A stretch of DNA of 64,000 nucleotides from the NCBI GenBank assembly GCA_022071955.1, contig JAJVIM010000023.1, positions 1 to 64,000 on the forward strand. Direction: 5' to 3'. This document shows positions 50,141-59,442 of the stretch, one piece after another; the first letter of the stretch is position 1; the number at the start of each line of letters is the position of its first letter. The position numbers and the translations under genes are program-made. This DNA comes from Anaerolineae bacterium. Its GTDB lineage: Bacteria > Chloroflexota > Anaerolineae > 4572-78 > J111. The notes below the pieces were generated by a model that worked only from the letters and a program-made list of their open reading frames with translations, had not been told where the DNA came from and ran no database searches.

Positions 50141-51498
50141 TATTCTGTCCTCAATTGAGCTAAAACCATTTCGCCCACTTTGTAACCGTCACCGGCCCCC
50201 AGCGTGAGCAGTACATCCGGCGCGGCCAGCGTGCGGGCCAGCAACTCGGCGGCCCCGGCCAGCGACGGGATGTAGCGGGCGTCGGGGTGCTGCATGCGGC
50301 TGAGAATATCCCGGCTGCTGATCCGGCCCTCGTCTTTTTCGCGGGCGGCAAAAATATCAACAATCAGCACGTGGTCGGCGTCGGCAAAAGCGGCGGCAAA
50401 GTCATCGAGCAGCAGCGCCGTGCGGCTGAACGTGTGCGGCTGAAACAGCGCCCACAGCGGGCGGCGGCCAAACCTGGCCCGCGCCGCGGCCAGCGTGGCC
50501 CGGATTTCGGTGGGATGGTGGGCGTAATCGTCGATGACGGTAACACCGGCGGCGTCACCCTTGAGCTGAAAGCGGCGCTCGACGCCGCCAAACTGCCCCA
50601 GAATTTCCGCCGCCTGCGCCAGTTCGATGCCCTGCTGGTGGGCTGCCACCAGCGCCGCCAGCCCGTTGAGCACGTTGTGCCGGCCCGGCACCGCCAGCGA
50701 TACCGCCGCCGAGCCTTCCGGCCCAACCACGGTAAAATCGAACCCGCCGCGTTGATTGGGGCGCAGGTTTTGCGCCTGCCAGTCATTGCCGGGGTTGATG
50801 CCGTAAGTTGCCACCCGGCTCCGGGCCGCGGCCAGCGCCGCCGCCACACCGGGCGCATCGCCGCAGCCAATAACCAGCCCGTTGGCCGGCGCCAGTTGCA
50901 CAAATTGGGCAAACGCCTGCTGCAAACTGGCCGCCGATGGAAAAATATCGGGGTGGTCCCACTCCACAAAAGTGACAACCGCCACCTGCGGCCGCAACCC
51001 CAAAAACATGTGGTCGTACTCATCGGCCTCAATCACAAAGGCCGGGCCGCCGCCGGCGGCGGCGTTGGCCGCCAGTTGCGGCACAAACCCGCCCACGATG
51101 TAGGTTGGATCGTGCCCGGCCTGGCGCAGCAAATAGGCGATCATCGCCGTGGTGGTGGTTTTGCCGTGCGTGCCGGCCACAGCAATGCCGGTAGACCCGG
51201 CCATCATCTGCCCCAGCCAGTCGGCGCGTTTGTAAACCGGCACTCCCAGCCGCCGCGCCTGCTGCAATTCCGGGTTATCGGCGGCAATGGCCGAAGAAAT
51301 GATGACCGCGTTCAGGTCGGGGTCGATGTTTTCTGGCCGCTGGCCGATAAAAACCGTGGCCCCCATATCCGCCAGCCGCTCCGTAGCCGCCGACGCCTGA
51401 GCGTCGGAGCCGGAAATCCGGTGGCCCTGTTGGTAAAGTACGGTGGCAATGGCCGATAACCCTGCGCCGCCAATGCCAATTAAATGAATGTTGGCCAT
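50140..51498 (-). CDS. murC: UDP-N-acetylmuramate-L-alanine ligase
   Basis: 452 residues. Adds L-Ala to UDP-MurNAc. IHLIGIGGAGLSAIATVLYQ forms the UDP-binding start, GTHGKTTTTAMIAY (about 108-121) the ATP P-loop, and the Mur ligase DDYAHHPTEIRATL segment (about 325) and FQPHTFSRT are complete. Next to the CvpA-like pair upstream (51499-51501, three bases apart) and coupled to the 64-aa gene downstream. Confidence 0.96.
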   Translation of the reverse strand: MANIHLIGIGGAGLSAIATVLYQQGHRISGSDAQASAATERLADMGATVFIGQRPENIDPDLNAVIISSAIAADNPELQQARRLGVPVYKRADWLGQMMAGSTGIAVAGTHGKTTTTAMIAYLLRQAGHDPTYIVGGFVPQLAANAAAGGGPAFVIEADEYDHMFLGLRPQVAVVTFVEWDHPDIFPSAASLQQAFAQFVQLAPANGLVIGCGDAPGVAAALAAARSRVATYGINPGNDWQAQNLRPNQRGGFDFTVVGPEGSAAVSLAVPGRHNVLNGLAALVAAHQQGIELAQAAEILGQFGGVERRFQLKGDAAGVTVIDDYAHHPTEIRATLAAARARFGRRPLWALFQPHTFSRTALLLDDFAAAFADADHVLIVDIFAAREKDEGRISSRDILSRMQHPDARYIPSLAGAAELLARTLAAPDVLLTLGAGDGYKVGEMVLAQLRTE

Positions 51499-51501
51499 CG
51501 C

Positions 51502-52230
51502 TTAACCCGTTTTGCGGTAGCCATACGGCGGATGGTAGGTGATACGCTGGCCTTCGGAAGGGTTGCTTTCCAACCGCAGCCGGGTTCGGACCATTGCCAG
51601 CAGCAAAAACAGGCCAAAGGCAATCACCAACCAGGGAATAAAGCTGTCCATCAGCGTAAAATTGGGCAGGTCTACCGCCTGCATCGAAACGGTCGCCGCC
51701 GGCTGGCTGAGCGTGCTGCTGGAAACAATGGTGATGTCGCCGGTGGAGGCCGATGCAGCGGCGGCCTGCGCCACGTTGCCCGGCAGGCTGCGCCCGTCCA
51801 GATATTCGCGGAGCAGGTTCAGCACAAAAAAGCCGTTGAAACCACCCAACCCCAACCCCAGCACGTGGCCAATGGGATTAACCGCGTAAAACCCGCTGCG
51901 CAGCATCAACCGGGACAACAGGCTGGCGCTGCCCAGCACCACAAACAAAATCACAATCCAGGTTTGCGAGTCATCGGCGCTGAGTTGAATGGTGGCGGTG
52001 CTGAGGGTGAGGTACGAGCCAAACAACTGGCTAAACACGCCCAGCAATGCGTTCAACGCGGTGTTGAGCAGCGCCACAAGCTGGGTGGCCATGCCCGGCT
52101 GCTGCAACAAAAAGAGCAGCAGCACCAGCATAAACGTGGTGACAGCTTCTCTCCACCAGCCTTTGAACAGGCCGTTAACGGCAAAAAAGGTAACCACCAA
52201 AATGGTTATGACTGTCCAGTTCAGTTGCAT
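51502..52230 (-). CDS. CvpA-like membrane protein, copy B
   Basis: 242 residues with about six hydrophobic helices. The beginning NWTVITILVVTFFAVNGLFK and the helix containing GLGLGGFNGFFVLNLLREYL resemble the CvpA/DedE family of colicin-V-associated inner-membrane proteins. A paralogue follows immediately (52246), sharing REYLDGRSLPG and the ending PYGYR. Family membership moderately sure; function in the wall cluster unknown, but the location between murG and murC and pairing suggest a role in envelope assembly. Confidence 0.75.
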   Translation of the reverse strand: MQLNWTVITILVVTFFAVNGLFKGWWREAVTTFMLVLLLFLLQQPGMATQLVALLNTALNALLGVFSQLFGSYLTLSTATIQLSADDSQTWIVILFVVLGSASLLSRLMLRSGFYAVNPIGHVLGLGLGGFNGFFVLNLLREYLDGRSLPGNVAQAAAASASTGDITIVSSSTLSQPAATVSMQAVDLPNFTLMDSFIPWLVIAFGLFLLLAMVRTRLRLESNPSEGQRITYHPPYGYRKTG

Positions 52231-52245
52231 ATTTTTAACCCGCTG

Positions 52246-52968
52246 CTACCGCCGGTAGCCATACGGCTGTTTAATGTAGATTTTGCGGAAGCCTTTATCA
52301 CTTTTCTTATAGCCCACTCTGTTTTTGAACGCCATCAACAGCACCCCCACGCCAACAATAATCAGCACCCAGGGAATGTAGCTGTCTAAAATGGTAACAT
52401 TTGGCAAGTTGGTTGCGGTAACGGCCACCCCGGACGAGGCCACAGCCCGGCCGGCGGTATTTTGCGCAATCTCCGAAGGCAAAACCAGAGCCGACTGGTC
52501 AACCCCCGGCAGGCTGCGGCCGTCCAGATACTCCCGAATCAGACCCATAAAAACAAAGCCGTTGAAACCGCCCAGCAGCCCGCCCAAAATACTGCCAACG
52601 GGGCTGGCATCGTGGCCGGCCAGGGTGTAGCGGGCAAACAGAGTTGAAACCACCATCACAAACATCAGCGCAATCAGCCACGTGCCGGCGGCGCTGGCAT
52701 CGATGACCGGGATTCGGCCGGACTGGATACCGAAAACAGACTCAAATGTAGGCAGCAACGAGGCCGGTACCACACCCCACAAAGCTTCAATGACGGTGTT
52801 GACCAGATTGATGACGGTTTGAGCCAGCGATGGATTTTGCAGCAGCAGCAACATAAACACCAAAAAGCCGGTGCTGATGGCTTCTTTCCACCAGCCCCTG
52901 AAAAAACCCGCCAGCGCAAAGATGGCAATTACCGCTAAAGTCAGGGTTGTCCAATCAAGATTTACCAC
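52246..52968 (-). CDS. CvpA-like membrane protein, copy A
   Basis: 240 residues, paralogue of the gene at 51502-52230. DWTTLTLAVIAIFALAGFFR opens the first helix; GGLLGGFNGFVFMGLIREYL-DGRSLPG and the C-terminal YIKQPYGYRR are shared with the paralogue. Four to six helices are visible. It lies directly after murG with a 14-base overlap and 15 bases from copy B, so murG, the pair and murC are co-translated. Confidence 0.75.
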   Translation of the reverse strand: MVNLDWTTLTLAVIAIFALAGFFRGWWKEAISTGFLVFMLLLLQNPSLAQTVINLVNTVIEALWGVVPASLLPTFESVFGIQSGRIPVIDASAAGTWLIALMFVMVVSTLFARYTLAGHDASPVGSILGGLLGGFNGFVFMGLIREYLDGRSLPGVDQSALVLPSEIAQNTAGRAVASSGVAVTATNLPNVTILDSYIPWVLIIVGVGVLLMAFKNRVGYKKSDKGFRKIYIKQPYGYRR

Positions 52969-54061
52969 GGGTTCGTACCTCCAAAATCTCCTGAGCCAGA
53001 TGATCGGCGGCGTTGGGTTTGGCCAGCGCCCGGCTGGCCTGCCCCATTGCGGCTAACTGCTGCCTGTTGGCCAATAAATCGATGACCGCTGCCGGCAATT
53101 TTTCCGACAAGTCCACATCGGCAATGACCACGGCGGCCCCGTTTTCAGCCAGATAGTTGGCGTTGAGCGCCTGATGCGTGCCGGCATACGGATACGGCGC
53201 TAAAATCGCCGGCAGACCGATGGCTGTAAATTCGCCCAGCACACTGGCCCCGGCCCGGCTAACCACCAGATCCGCCGCCTGCAGCGCGACGGGCATCTCC
53301 TCGTGCAGATATTCAAATACGTGATAACGCGCCTGCTGCGCCGGATTTAGCTCCGCCCGCCGGGCCTGCACCCGGTCGGCATCCAGCCCGCCGGTAATGT
53401 GCAGCACCTGGGCCACCGCCAAAAACGGCTCGATGGCGTTGGCGACAGCCTGGTTGATGCTGCGCGCGCCGCGACTGCCGCCGAACACCAGCAGCACGGG
53501 TAAGTCATCGCTTAACCCCAACTGGCGGCGAGCGGCCGGTTGGTCCGGGCCGGTCAGCAATTCGGCGCGTACGGGATAGCCGGTCACCACACTCTGGCCG
53601 GGTTTAAAGAACTGCTGGCTGAGCGGCGTGGTCACGGCTACTTTGCTGGCAAATCGAGCCAGAAATTTGATGGCCAGCCCCGGTTCCATATCCGGCAGGT
53701 AAATCAGCACCGGCACGCCGGCCCGCCACGCCGCCAACGTTACCGGCACGCAGACGTAGCCGCCGGTCACAAACAGCGCCTCCGGCTGAAACCGGTGAAT
53801 GATGCGCCGGCTCTGGCGATAGCCCCGGCTTTGGGTGAGCAGGCTTTTGGCCGCGGCCAGCGGGTTTTTGCCGCGCACGCCCACCGCCGAAATCAGTTCT
53901 ATTTTTAAGCCGGCCTGCTCAACCAGCGCCTGTTCCATCCCGCCCTGACTGCCCACCCACAAAATCTGCGAGTCAGGAGACAGCCGGTTTAGACTTTGCA
54001 CGGCGGCCAGAGCCGGATACACGTGTCCGCCGGTTCCGCCCCCGGAGATCATCAGCCTCAT
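52955..54061 (-). CDS. murG: UDP-N-acetylglucosamine-N-acetylmuramyl-(pentapeptide) pyrophosphoryl-undecaprenol N-acetylglucosamine transferase
   Basis: 368 residues, GT-B enzyme making lipid II on the inner membrane face. N-terminal RLMISGGGTGGHVYPALAAV, central GGSRGARSINQAVA and C-terminal VVSRAGASVLGEFTAIG/PAILAPYPYAGTHQALNA match MurG. The ATG at 54061 is the start of the conserved GGGTGGH domain; longer ORF sequence belongs to the overlapping ftsW end. The two genes overlap by 89 bases. Confidence 0.95.
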   Translation of the reverse strand: MRLMISGGGTGGHVYPALAAVQSLNRLSPDSQILWVGSQGGMEQALVEQAGLKIELISAVGVRGKNPLAAAKSLLTQSRGYRQSRRIIHRFQPEALFVTGGYVCVPVTLAAWRAGVPVLIYLPDMEPGLAIKFLARFASKVAVTTPLSQQFFKPGQSVVTGYPVRAELLTGPDQPAARRQLGLSDDLPVLLVFGGSRGARSINQAVANAIEPFLAVAQVLHITGGLDADRVQARRAELNPAQQARYHVFEYLHEEMPVALQAADLVVSRAGASVLGEFTAIGLPAILAPYPYAGTHQALNANYLAENGAAVVIADVDLSEKLPAAVIDLLANRQQLAAMGQASRALAKPNAADHLAQEILEVRTRGKS

Positions 54062-55190
54062 GGCGTTCCTCTTTGTCTGCGGCGCTGGCCGGCTGCGTTC
54101 GGCGAGAGACCGCCAGCAGCAGCCCAATGCTGGCCATACTGATCACCAGCGACGAGCCGCCATAGCTGAACAACGGCAGGGTGACGCCGGTAAAGGGAAT
54201 GCTGGCCGTAACCACGCCAATGTTAACAATGGCTTGCAGGATCAGGCTGATGGTAATGCCCGAGGCCAGAATGGTGCCGAACGAGTCCGGCGCAGCCAGC
54301 GCAATTTTAAACCCGCGATAGGCCAAAAAAGCAAACAGACCAATCACCACCAAACAGCCAATCAGCCCCAGTTCTTCGCCCAAAATGGCAAAAATGCCAT
54401 CGGTGTGCGAAGCCGGGATGTAGCCAAATTTCTGGCGACTGGCCCCCAGCCCCAACCCGGTGATACCGCCGGAGCCAAGCGCAATGAGAATTTGCCGAAT
54501 CTGGTAGCCATCGCCCAGCGGGTCGCGGTTGAGCGGGTCCAAAAACGAGGCGATCCGGGCCAGCCGGTACGGAGCACGGCTGATCAACAAGCCCAGCGTT
54601 AACAGCCCCAGCAGGCCGCTTAAAATCATCTGCAACATGTTGCCGCCGGCAATAAAAAACATGGCCAGCGCCGTAGCGCCAATCAACATGGCGGTGCTCA
54701 AATCGTGCTGGAGCACCACCAGCCCCACAATTACCCCCAGCAAAATGGCAAACGGGATCAGCCCGTAGCTCACTTTTCTGATCTGGTCGCCTTTAGACGA
54801 CAACCAGGCGGCAATGTAGATGATGACCGCCAATTTGCTAAACTCCGAAGGCTGGTACGAGCCGTTAAACAGCCAGCGCTGCGCGCCAAACGTTACCTGC
54901 CCCACCACCAGCACCACAATCAGCAGCAGCAAATTGACGGCCATCAGCGGCACGGCAAATTTTTGCCACACGTGGTATTCAATGTTGGCCAAAGCAATCA
55001 ACGCCAGCGCACCTACGCCGGTAAAAAGCAACTGCCGGATAAAAAAGTAGGTTGGCTGCTTGTAAAGTTGATACCCCAGGGCAAAGGTGGCGCTGTAAAT
55101 CATCATCAGCCCCAAAATGAGCAGGGCCGCAACCGCTACCACCAGTTGGTAATCAAATTTATGGATGTCGTCTACCTTTGGTTTAGCCAT
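53973..55190 (-). CDS. ftsW: Septal SEDS glycosyltransferase FtsW
   Basis: 405 residues, ten-helix SEDS protein that polymerises glycan strands at the septum with its partner FtsI. The conserved core includes SYQPSEFSKLAVIIYIAAWL, LQHDLSTAMLIGATALAMFF and AILGEELGLIGCLVVIGLFA. Start at ATG 55190 (MAKPKVDD...), seven bases after murD; the upstream ORF extension lies within murD. A basic Arg/Lys tail after SRRTQPASAAD ends inside murG (89-bp overlap). Confidence 0.93.
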   Translation of the reverse strand: MAKPKVDDIHKFDYQLVVAVAALLILGLMMIYSATFALGYQLYKQPTYFFIRQLLFTGVGALALIALANIEYHVWQKFAVPLMAVNLLLLIVVLVVGQVTFGAQRWLFNGSYQPSEFSKLAVIIYIAAWLSSKGDQIRKVSYGLIPFAILLGVIVGLVVLQHDLSTAMLIGATALAMFFIAGGNMLQMILSGLLGLLTLGLLISRAPYRLARIASFLDPLNRDPLGDGYQIRQILIALGSGGITGLGLGASRQKFGYIPASHTDGIFAILGEELGLIGCLVVIGLFAFLAYRGFKIALAAPDSFGTILASGITISLILQAIVNIGVVTASIPFTGVTLPLFSYGGSSLVISMASIGLLLAVSRRTQPASAADKEERHEADDLRGRNRRTRVSGSGRRAKSKPAVS

Positions 55191-55197
55191 AAAACAA

Positions 55198-56637
55198 CTA
55201 CAACTGATTAACCAGTTCAGCAAAGCGTTCGCCCCGCTGAGTGTAACTGCTAAATTGATCGAAACTGGCACAGCCGGGCGATAGGAGCACAACGTCGCCG
55301 GGCTGGGCCATTTTCGCTGCCAACTGCACGGCCTCCTCCAATGTTTCGCAGCGATGAACGTTCGGAGCGCGGCCGGTTTCTCTTTTTGTTACGCGCTCAA
55401 TCACCTCGTAGATAAGTTGAGCCGCGTGACCAAACAGGATGATGTCTCTGGTGACGTTGCGCATCAGCCGCACGGCGTCTTCCCAGGGCAGGTGTTTGTC
55501 TTTTCCGCCTGCCAGCAGCACAATCGGTTCAGAAAACGAGCGCAGCGCCGCCGTTAACCGTTCCGGGCTGGTAGAGATACTGTCGTTAAAGTACGATACG
55601 TTGTTGACAACCCGCACCAGTTGCAGCCGGTGCTCAACGCCGGCAAAGGTGGTGGCAACCTGGCGCATAGCCTCTACGGTTGCGCCGGCCTCGCGGGCCA
55701 GCAAACTCGCGGCCAGTATGTTGGCCTGGTTGTGCCGTCCGCGCAGTTTCACCTCGGCCACGTTGACAATGGGTTCGGGCCGGCCAGTGGCGTCAAAAAA
55801 CGCCAGCGAGTTTTTGTATAACCCGGCCCCACCGGGGATTTGCGCCTCAAGGCTAAACCACCTGACCCTCTGGCCAAATTGATGGCCAATTGTCCGGGTC
55901 ATATCGTTGTCCAGCCCCATTACCGCCACATCGTTTGGCCCCTGGTAATCCACCAGCGCCCGTTTGGCGTGAACATAATGCTTCATCGACGGGTGACGGT
56001 CGAGGTGGTTGGGCGTTATGTTCAGCAGCGCCGAAACTGGCGGGCTAAAACTTGCCAGCAACGGCTGAAGTTGGGCCGGGATAACGGCGTGTTCGTTGAG
56101 CCGGGCGTGAAAGTACTCTAGCTGAAAGCTGCTCAGTTCCATTACCACCACATCCTGCGGTGATATGTCATCGACCACCTGAATGAGCGGGCGGCCAATA
56201 TTACCGCCAACCCACGTTTTTTGCCCGCCGGCTTCCAGCATTTTGCCGGTTAGGGTAGTGGTGGTGGTTTTGCCGCTGGAGCCGGTAATGGCTACCAGCC
56301 GCGCCGGGCACAGGTGGCAAAACAGGCGGCTTTCTGTGCTGAACGGCAGCTTTTTCTGCCGAGCCTGGGCCAAAAACGGAACTTCGAGCGGGACGCCGGG
56401 GCTAACAAACAGCAGATCGGTTTGATCGAGCAGCCAATTGGGGTGTTCGCCCAATACCAGCGACACGCCCGCCGCTTTCAGGTTGGCGGCCATCTGGCCC
56501 AACTGCGCCTCTGGCTGCAAATCGGTAACGGTTACGGCCACGCCGCGCTGCGCCAGATAGGTGGCCAGCGCGCTGCCTTCTCGCCCCAACCCCACTACCA
56601 ATACTCGCAAACCAGCTACCACGCCGATATCTGCCAT
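55198..56637 (-). CDS. murD: UDP-N-acetylmuramoylalanine-D-glutamate ligase
   Basis: 479 residues. Adds D-Glu. GLRVLVVGLGREGSALATYL begins it; the ATP-binding ITGSSGKTTTTTLTGKML (about 117-134) and the C-terminal GGKDKHLPWEDAV and VVLLSPGCASFDQFSSYTQRG are full-length signatures. 24 bases after the small 90-aa gene and followed 7 bases later by ftsW, in the standard order. Confidence 0.95.
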   Translation of the reverse strand: MADIGVVAGLRVLVVGLGREGSALATYLAQRGVAVTVTDLQPEAQLGQMAANLKAAGVSLVLGEHPNWLLDQTDLLFVSPGVPLEVPFLAQARQKKLPFSTESRLFCHLCPARLVAITGSSGKTTTTTLTGKMLEAGGQKTWVGGNIGRPLIQVVDDISPQDVVVMELSSFQLEYFHARLNEHAVIPAQLQPLLASFSPPVSALLNITPNHLDRHPSMKHYVHAKRALVDYQGPNDVAVMGLDNDMTRTIGHQFGQRVRWFSLEAQIPGGAGLYKNSLAFFDATGRPEPIVNVAEVKLRGRHNQANILAASLLAREAGATVEAMRQVATTFAGVEHRLQLVRVVNNVSYFNDSISTSPERLTAALRSFSEPIVLLAGGKDKHLPWEDAVRLMRNVTRDIILFGHAAQLIYEVIERVTKRETGRAPNVHRCETLEEAVQLAAKMAQPGDVVLLSPGCASFDQFSSYTQRGERFAELVNQL

Positions 56638-56661
56638 GTGCCGGGTCTTCTTTCCAGCCGA

Positions 56662-56934
56662 TTAGGCCGCCAACTCCTGCGGAGTCCAGATCATTTGCTG
56701 CTCTTCGGGCTGCATCAAATCGTCATTTAAAATGGCCCGCACCACTTCATCCAGCGTGTTGAGCAGTTGGCCGGCTTTGGTGCGGTAGTGGCGCACGCCC
56801 CGGCTCAAATCCTGGTCGATACGGGTGACCAGTTCCATGGCGGCGTAGTAGGTGGCTTCCTGTTCATTCATTTTGGCCGTTTTTACCAGTTCCGGGCGCG
56901 GGCGACCGTTGTTGACAATATGTAACTGTGACAT
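56662..56934 (-). CDS. Small hypothetical protein between mraY and murD
   Basis: 90 residues, mostly helical. It lies between mraY (67 bases upstream) and murD (24 bases downstream). The start ATG at 56934 has AGGAGG nine bases upstream; the ORF could run further upstream (56991) but without such a site. Features: EATYYAAMELVTRIDQDLSR, HYRTKAGQLLNTLDEVVRAI and a Trp-containing end QMIWTPQELAA. No family recognised, no transmembrane helix. A cytosolic accessory protein of wall synthesis is possible. Confidence 0.7.
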   Translation of the reverse strand: MSQLHIVNNGRPRPELVKTAKMNEQEATYYAAMELVTRIDQDLSRGVRHYRTKAGQLLNTLDEVVRAILNDDLMQPEEQQMIWTPQELAA

Positions 56935-57001
56935 TTTAGGTGATCCTCCTTTGGTTTCATTGTTGCTAACGTTGTCCAGATTATTTAACATGATTCCCCC
57001 G

Positions 57002-57979
57002 TTAAATCAGGGCCAGGGCAATCCCCAGCATTGCCGATAAAATTCCAATAAGCCAGAAACGCTGGGTAACATGCGTTTCTGACCACCCCAACAGTTCAAA
57101 GTGATGGTGCAACGGACTCATTTTGAATAGGCGCTTTCCTCCCGTCAATTTAAAATAACCTACCTGTAACACCACCGAGAGAGCCTCGGCGACGAACATA
57201 ACACACACAATTGGCAGCAGCAGCCACTGCCCGGTCATCAGCGCCACCACGGCCAGCGTGGCGCCCAGCGCCAGCGAGCCGGCATCGCCCATAAACAGCT
57301 CGGCGGGGTAGGCGTTGTACCACAAAAAGGCTAAAATGGCGCCGACGACTGTAAACACAAAAGCCACCAGCCAGATTTGTCCCTGCAAAAAGGCGATCAC
57401 GCCGTAGGCGGTAAACGATACCGCCGCAATGCTGCCGGCCAACCCGTCCAGGCCATCGGTTAAATTGACGGCGTTAGACATGCTGACAATAATGAACATG
57501 GCCACCGGAATGTAAAGCCAGCCAATATCTATTTTTTGGGCCACACCCGGAATGGCGATACTGCGCAGATCAAGCACGTAGTGCAAAAACGTGGCGGTGG
57601 CGGCGGCAAAAATAATTTGCCACACCAGCTTGGTTCGGGCCGACATACCGGTGGTAATTATTTTTACGCCCATCAAATCATCAACCGCTCCCAGCGTGCC
57701 AAAAGTGAGCAGCACGCCCACCGGCACCAAAATCGAGCGACCAATTAACGTGACATCCAGCAGATTGGCCACGTTGAGCACGCCGGTAATCACCAGCACC
57801 GGGATCAAAATCATGACGCCCCCCATCGTTGGGGTGCCGGTTTTGATCTGGTGCGTGCTCGGCCCTTCAATACGAATCCCTTTGCCAATGCCGTACTGTT
57901 TCAACAAATTGATCAGCGGTCGGCCCCAAATGACAGCCAGTAAAAACGATATGGTTCCGAGTGTTAGTGAATACGCCAT
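57002..57979 (-). CDS. mraY: Phospho-N-acetylmuramoyl-pentapeptide transferase
   Basis: 325 residues, ten-helix enzyme that forms lipid I. Hallmarks: MVGTPTMGGVMILIP-type KTGTPTMGGVMILIP (about 46-60), the catalytic SNAVNLTDGLDGLA (about 165-178), and the HHH motif in FKMSPLHHHFELLGWSETHV near the C-terminus. Slightly shorter than E. coli MraY. The start overlaps the murF stop by one base (57979). Confidence 0.96.
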   Translation of the reverse strand: MAYSLTLGTISFLLAVIWGRPLINLLKQYGIGKGIRIEGPSTHQIKTGTPTMGGVMILIPVLVITGVLNVANLLDVTLIGRSILVPVGVLLTFGTLGAVDDLMGVKIITTGMSARTKLVWQIIFAAATATFLHYVLDLRSIAIPGVAQKIDIGWLYIPVAMFIIVSMSNAVNLTDGLDGLAGSIAAVSFTAYGVIAFLQGQIWLVAFVFTVVGAILAFLWYNAYPAELFMGDAGSLALGATLAVVALMTGQWLLLPIVCVMFVAEALSVVLQVGYFKLTGGKRLFKMSPLHHHFELLGWSETHVTQRFWLIGILSAMLGIALALI

Positions 57980-59442
57980 TAACTGGCTGCCCCTTTATTT
58001 TTTGGCCCGGAGCGCCGGTTGCGAACCGTTAAGGCCGTAACAATTTCAACCATCCGCTGCGAATTTGAACCTTTGACCAGCACCAGATTCTCCGGCTCTA
58101 AAATTTCTTTGAGCAAATCGATGGCCGCCTGGTTGGTGTCAAACTGCAAAATTGATGACTGAACCAGCCCGCAGGCCGCCGCTTCTTCGGCAATCCACCT
58201 GGCCCGCGCCCCAATGGTAATCAACAGATCGACCACGTCGGCGGCGCGGCAGCCCACTTTGCGATGGCCCTCTTCCTCAAAGCTGCCCAGTTCCATCATA
58301 TCGCCCAACACCGCAATTTTGCGGGGAGCGGTCAAATCGTCCAGCAAGTTCAGCGCGGCAATGGTTGAGGCCGGGCTGGCATTGTAGGTGTCGTCCAGCA
58401 GCGTCGATTGGTTGGGGCCGGGTACGGCCAGCAGCCGCAGTTGCGCCTGGCTGGGCAGCGATTGCAGCCCGCTAATAATTTCGGCCCAGTCCAGCCCTTC
58501 TACCAACCCCGCCAGCGCGGCCCGCAGCGCGGTATGCACGCTGTGCCGCCCCAGCAGCGGCAGCCGCACGTGGATGTGTTCGCCACGGTAGTGCAGCACA
58601 AAGCGGATGCCTTCCAGCCCGGCGCTCTGCACGTCGCTGGCCCACAAATCGGCCTCCGGCGACATGCCGTAAGTGACCACGGTGGCCTGGGTCAGTTGGG
58701 CCATCGCCGCTACCCGCGGGTCATCCCGGTTGAGAATGGCCACGCCATCGGGCGGCAGCGCCTGCACCAGCTCGGCTTTGGCCTGGGCAATCCGCTCAAT
58801 GGTGCCCAATCGCTCCAGATGAACCGGCTCCACGTTGGTCACCACGCCCACCTGCGGCCGGGCAATACGGCACAGCAGCTCAATTTCGCCGATGTCGTAC
58901 ATACCCATTTCCAGCACTACCCGCTCGTGGCTGGGGTTGAGTTTGAGCAGCGTCAGTGGCAGGCCGATTTCGTTGTTAAGGTTGCCCTCGTTTTTAAGGG
59001 TGACAAAACGGGTCGCCAGCACATTGGCCAGCAGTTCTTTGGTGCTGCTTTTGCCCACACTGCCGGTTACGCCGATGACTCTGGCGGCAAACTGGCCGCG
59101 CCAGTGAGCGGCCACCTGCTGCAAACCGGCCAGGCTGTTTTCTACTTGCAGGCACACCGGCAGATTGGCGAGCGCCTGCGCCGGGTCATCCTGCCCAACC
59201 CGCACGGTTTGCGCCGGCCAGTAGGGCGGCACTGGCTGCTGGGTAATGGCCGCGATAGCGCCGTGTTCAAAGGCCTGGGCCACATATTGGTGGCCGTCCA
59301 CATTTTCACCGGGCAGAGCCACAAACAACGAACCGGGTTCAGCCTGCCGCGAGTCGATAACCACCGAGGCGATTGGCTGGCTGGCCTCGATTAAGTTGCC
59401 GGTCAGGCCGGTGAGCACATCGGCCAGAGTAAGACCTTTCAT
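57979..59442 (-). CDS. murF: UDP-N-acetylmuramoyl-tripeptide-D-alanyl-D-alanine ligase
   Basis: 487 residues. Adds D-Ala-D-Ala. Substrate-side domain, then the ATP P-loop GVTGSVGKSSTKELLANVLA (about 124-143), NNEIGLPLTLLKL and the C-terminal LDDTYNASPASTIAAL. Overlaps ftsI by four bases (ATGA), so they are coupled with no murE between them, unlike the usual order. Confidence 0.95.
   Translation of the reverse strand: MKGLTLADVLTGLTGNLIEASQPIASVVIDSRQAEPGSLFVALPGENVDGHQYVAQAFEHGAIAAITQQPVPPYWPAQTVRVGQDDPAQALANLPVCLQVENSLAGLQQVAAHWRGQFAARVIGVTGSVGKSSTKELLANVLATRFVTLKNEGNLNNEIGLPLTLLKLNPSHERVVLEMGMYDIGEIELLCRIARPQVGVVTNVEPVHLERLGTIERIAQAKAELVQALPPDGVAILNRDDPRVAAMAQLTQATVVTYGMSPEADLWASDVQSAGLEGIRFVLHYRGEHIHVRLPLLGRHSVHTALRAALAGLVEGLDWAEIISGLQSLPSQAQLRLLAVPGPNQSTLLDDTYNASPASTIAALNLLDDLTAPRKIAVLGDMMELGSFEEEGHRKVGCRAADVVDLLITIGARARWIAEEAAACGLVQSSILQFDTNQAAIDLLKEILEPENLVLVKGSNSQRMVEIVTALTVRNRRSGPKNKGAAS

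Noticed and set aside
50287..51459. 390-codon ORF antisense to murC
   Set aside because: Shadow of murC, which is complete and in context; no plausible domain in the antisense reading.
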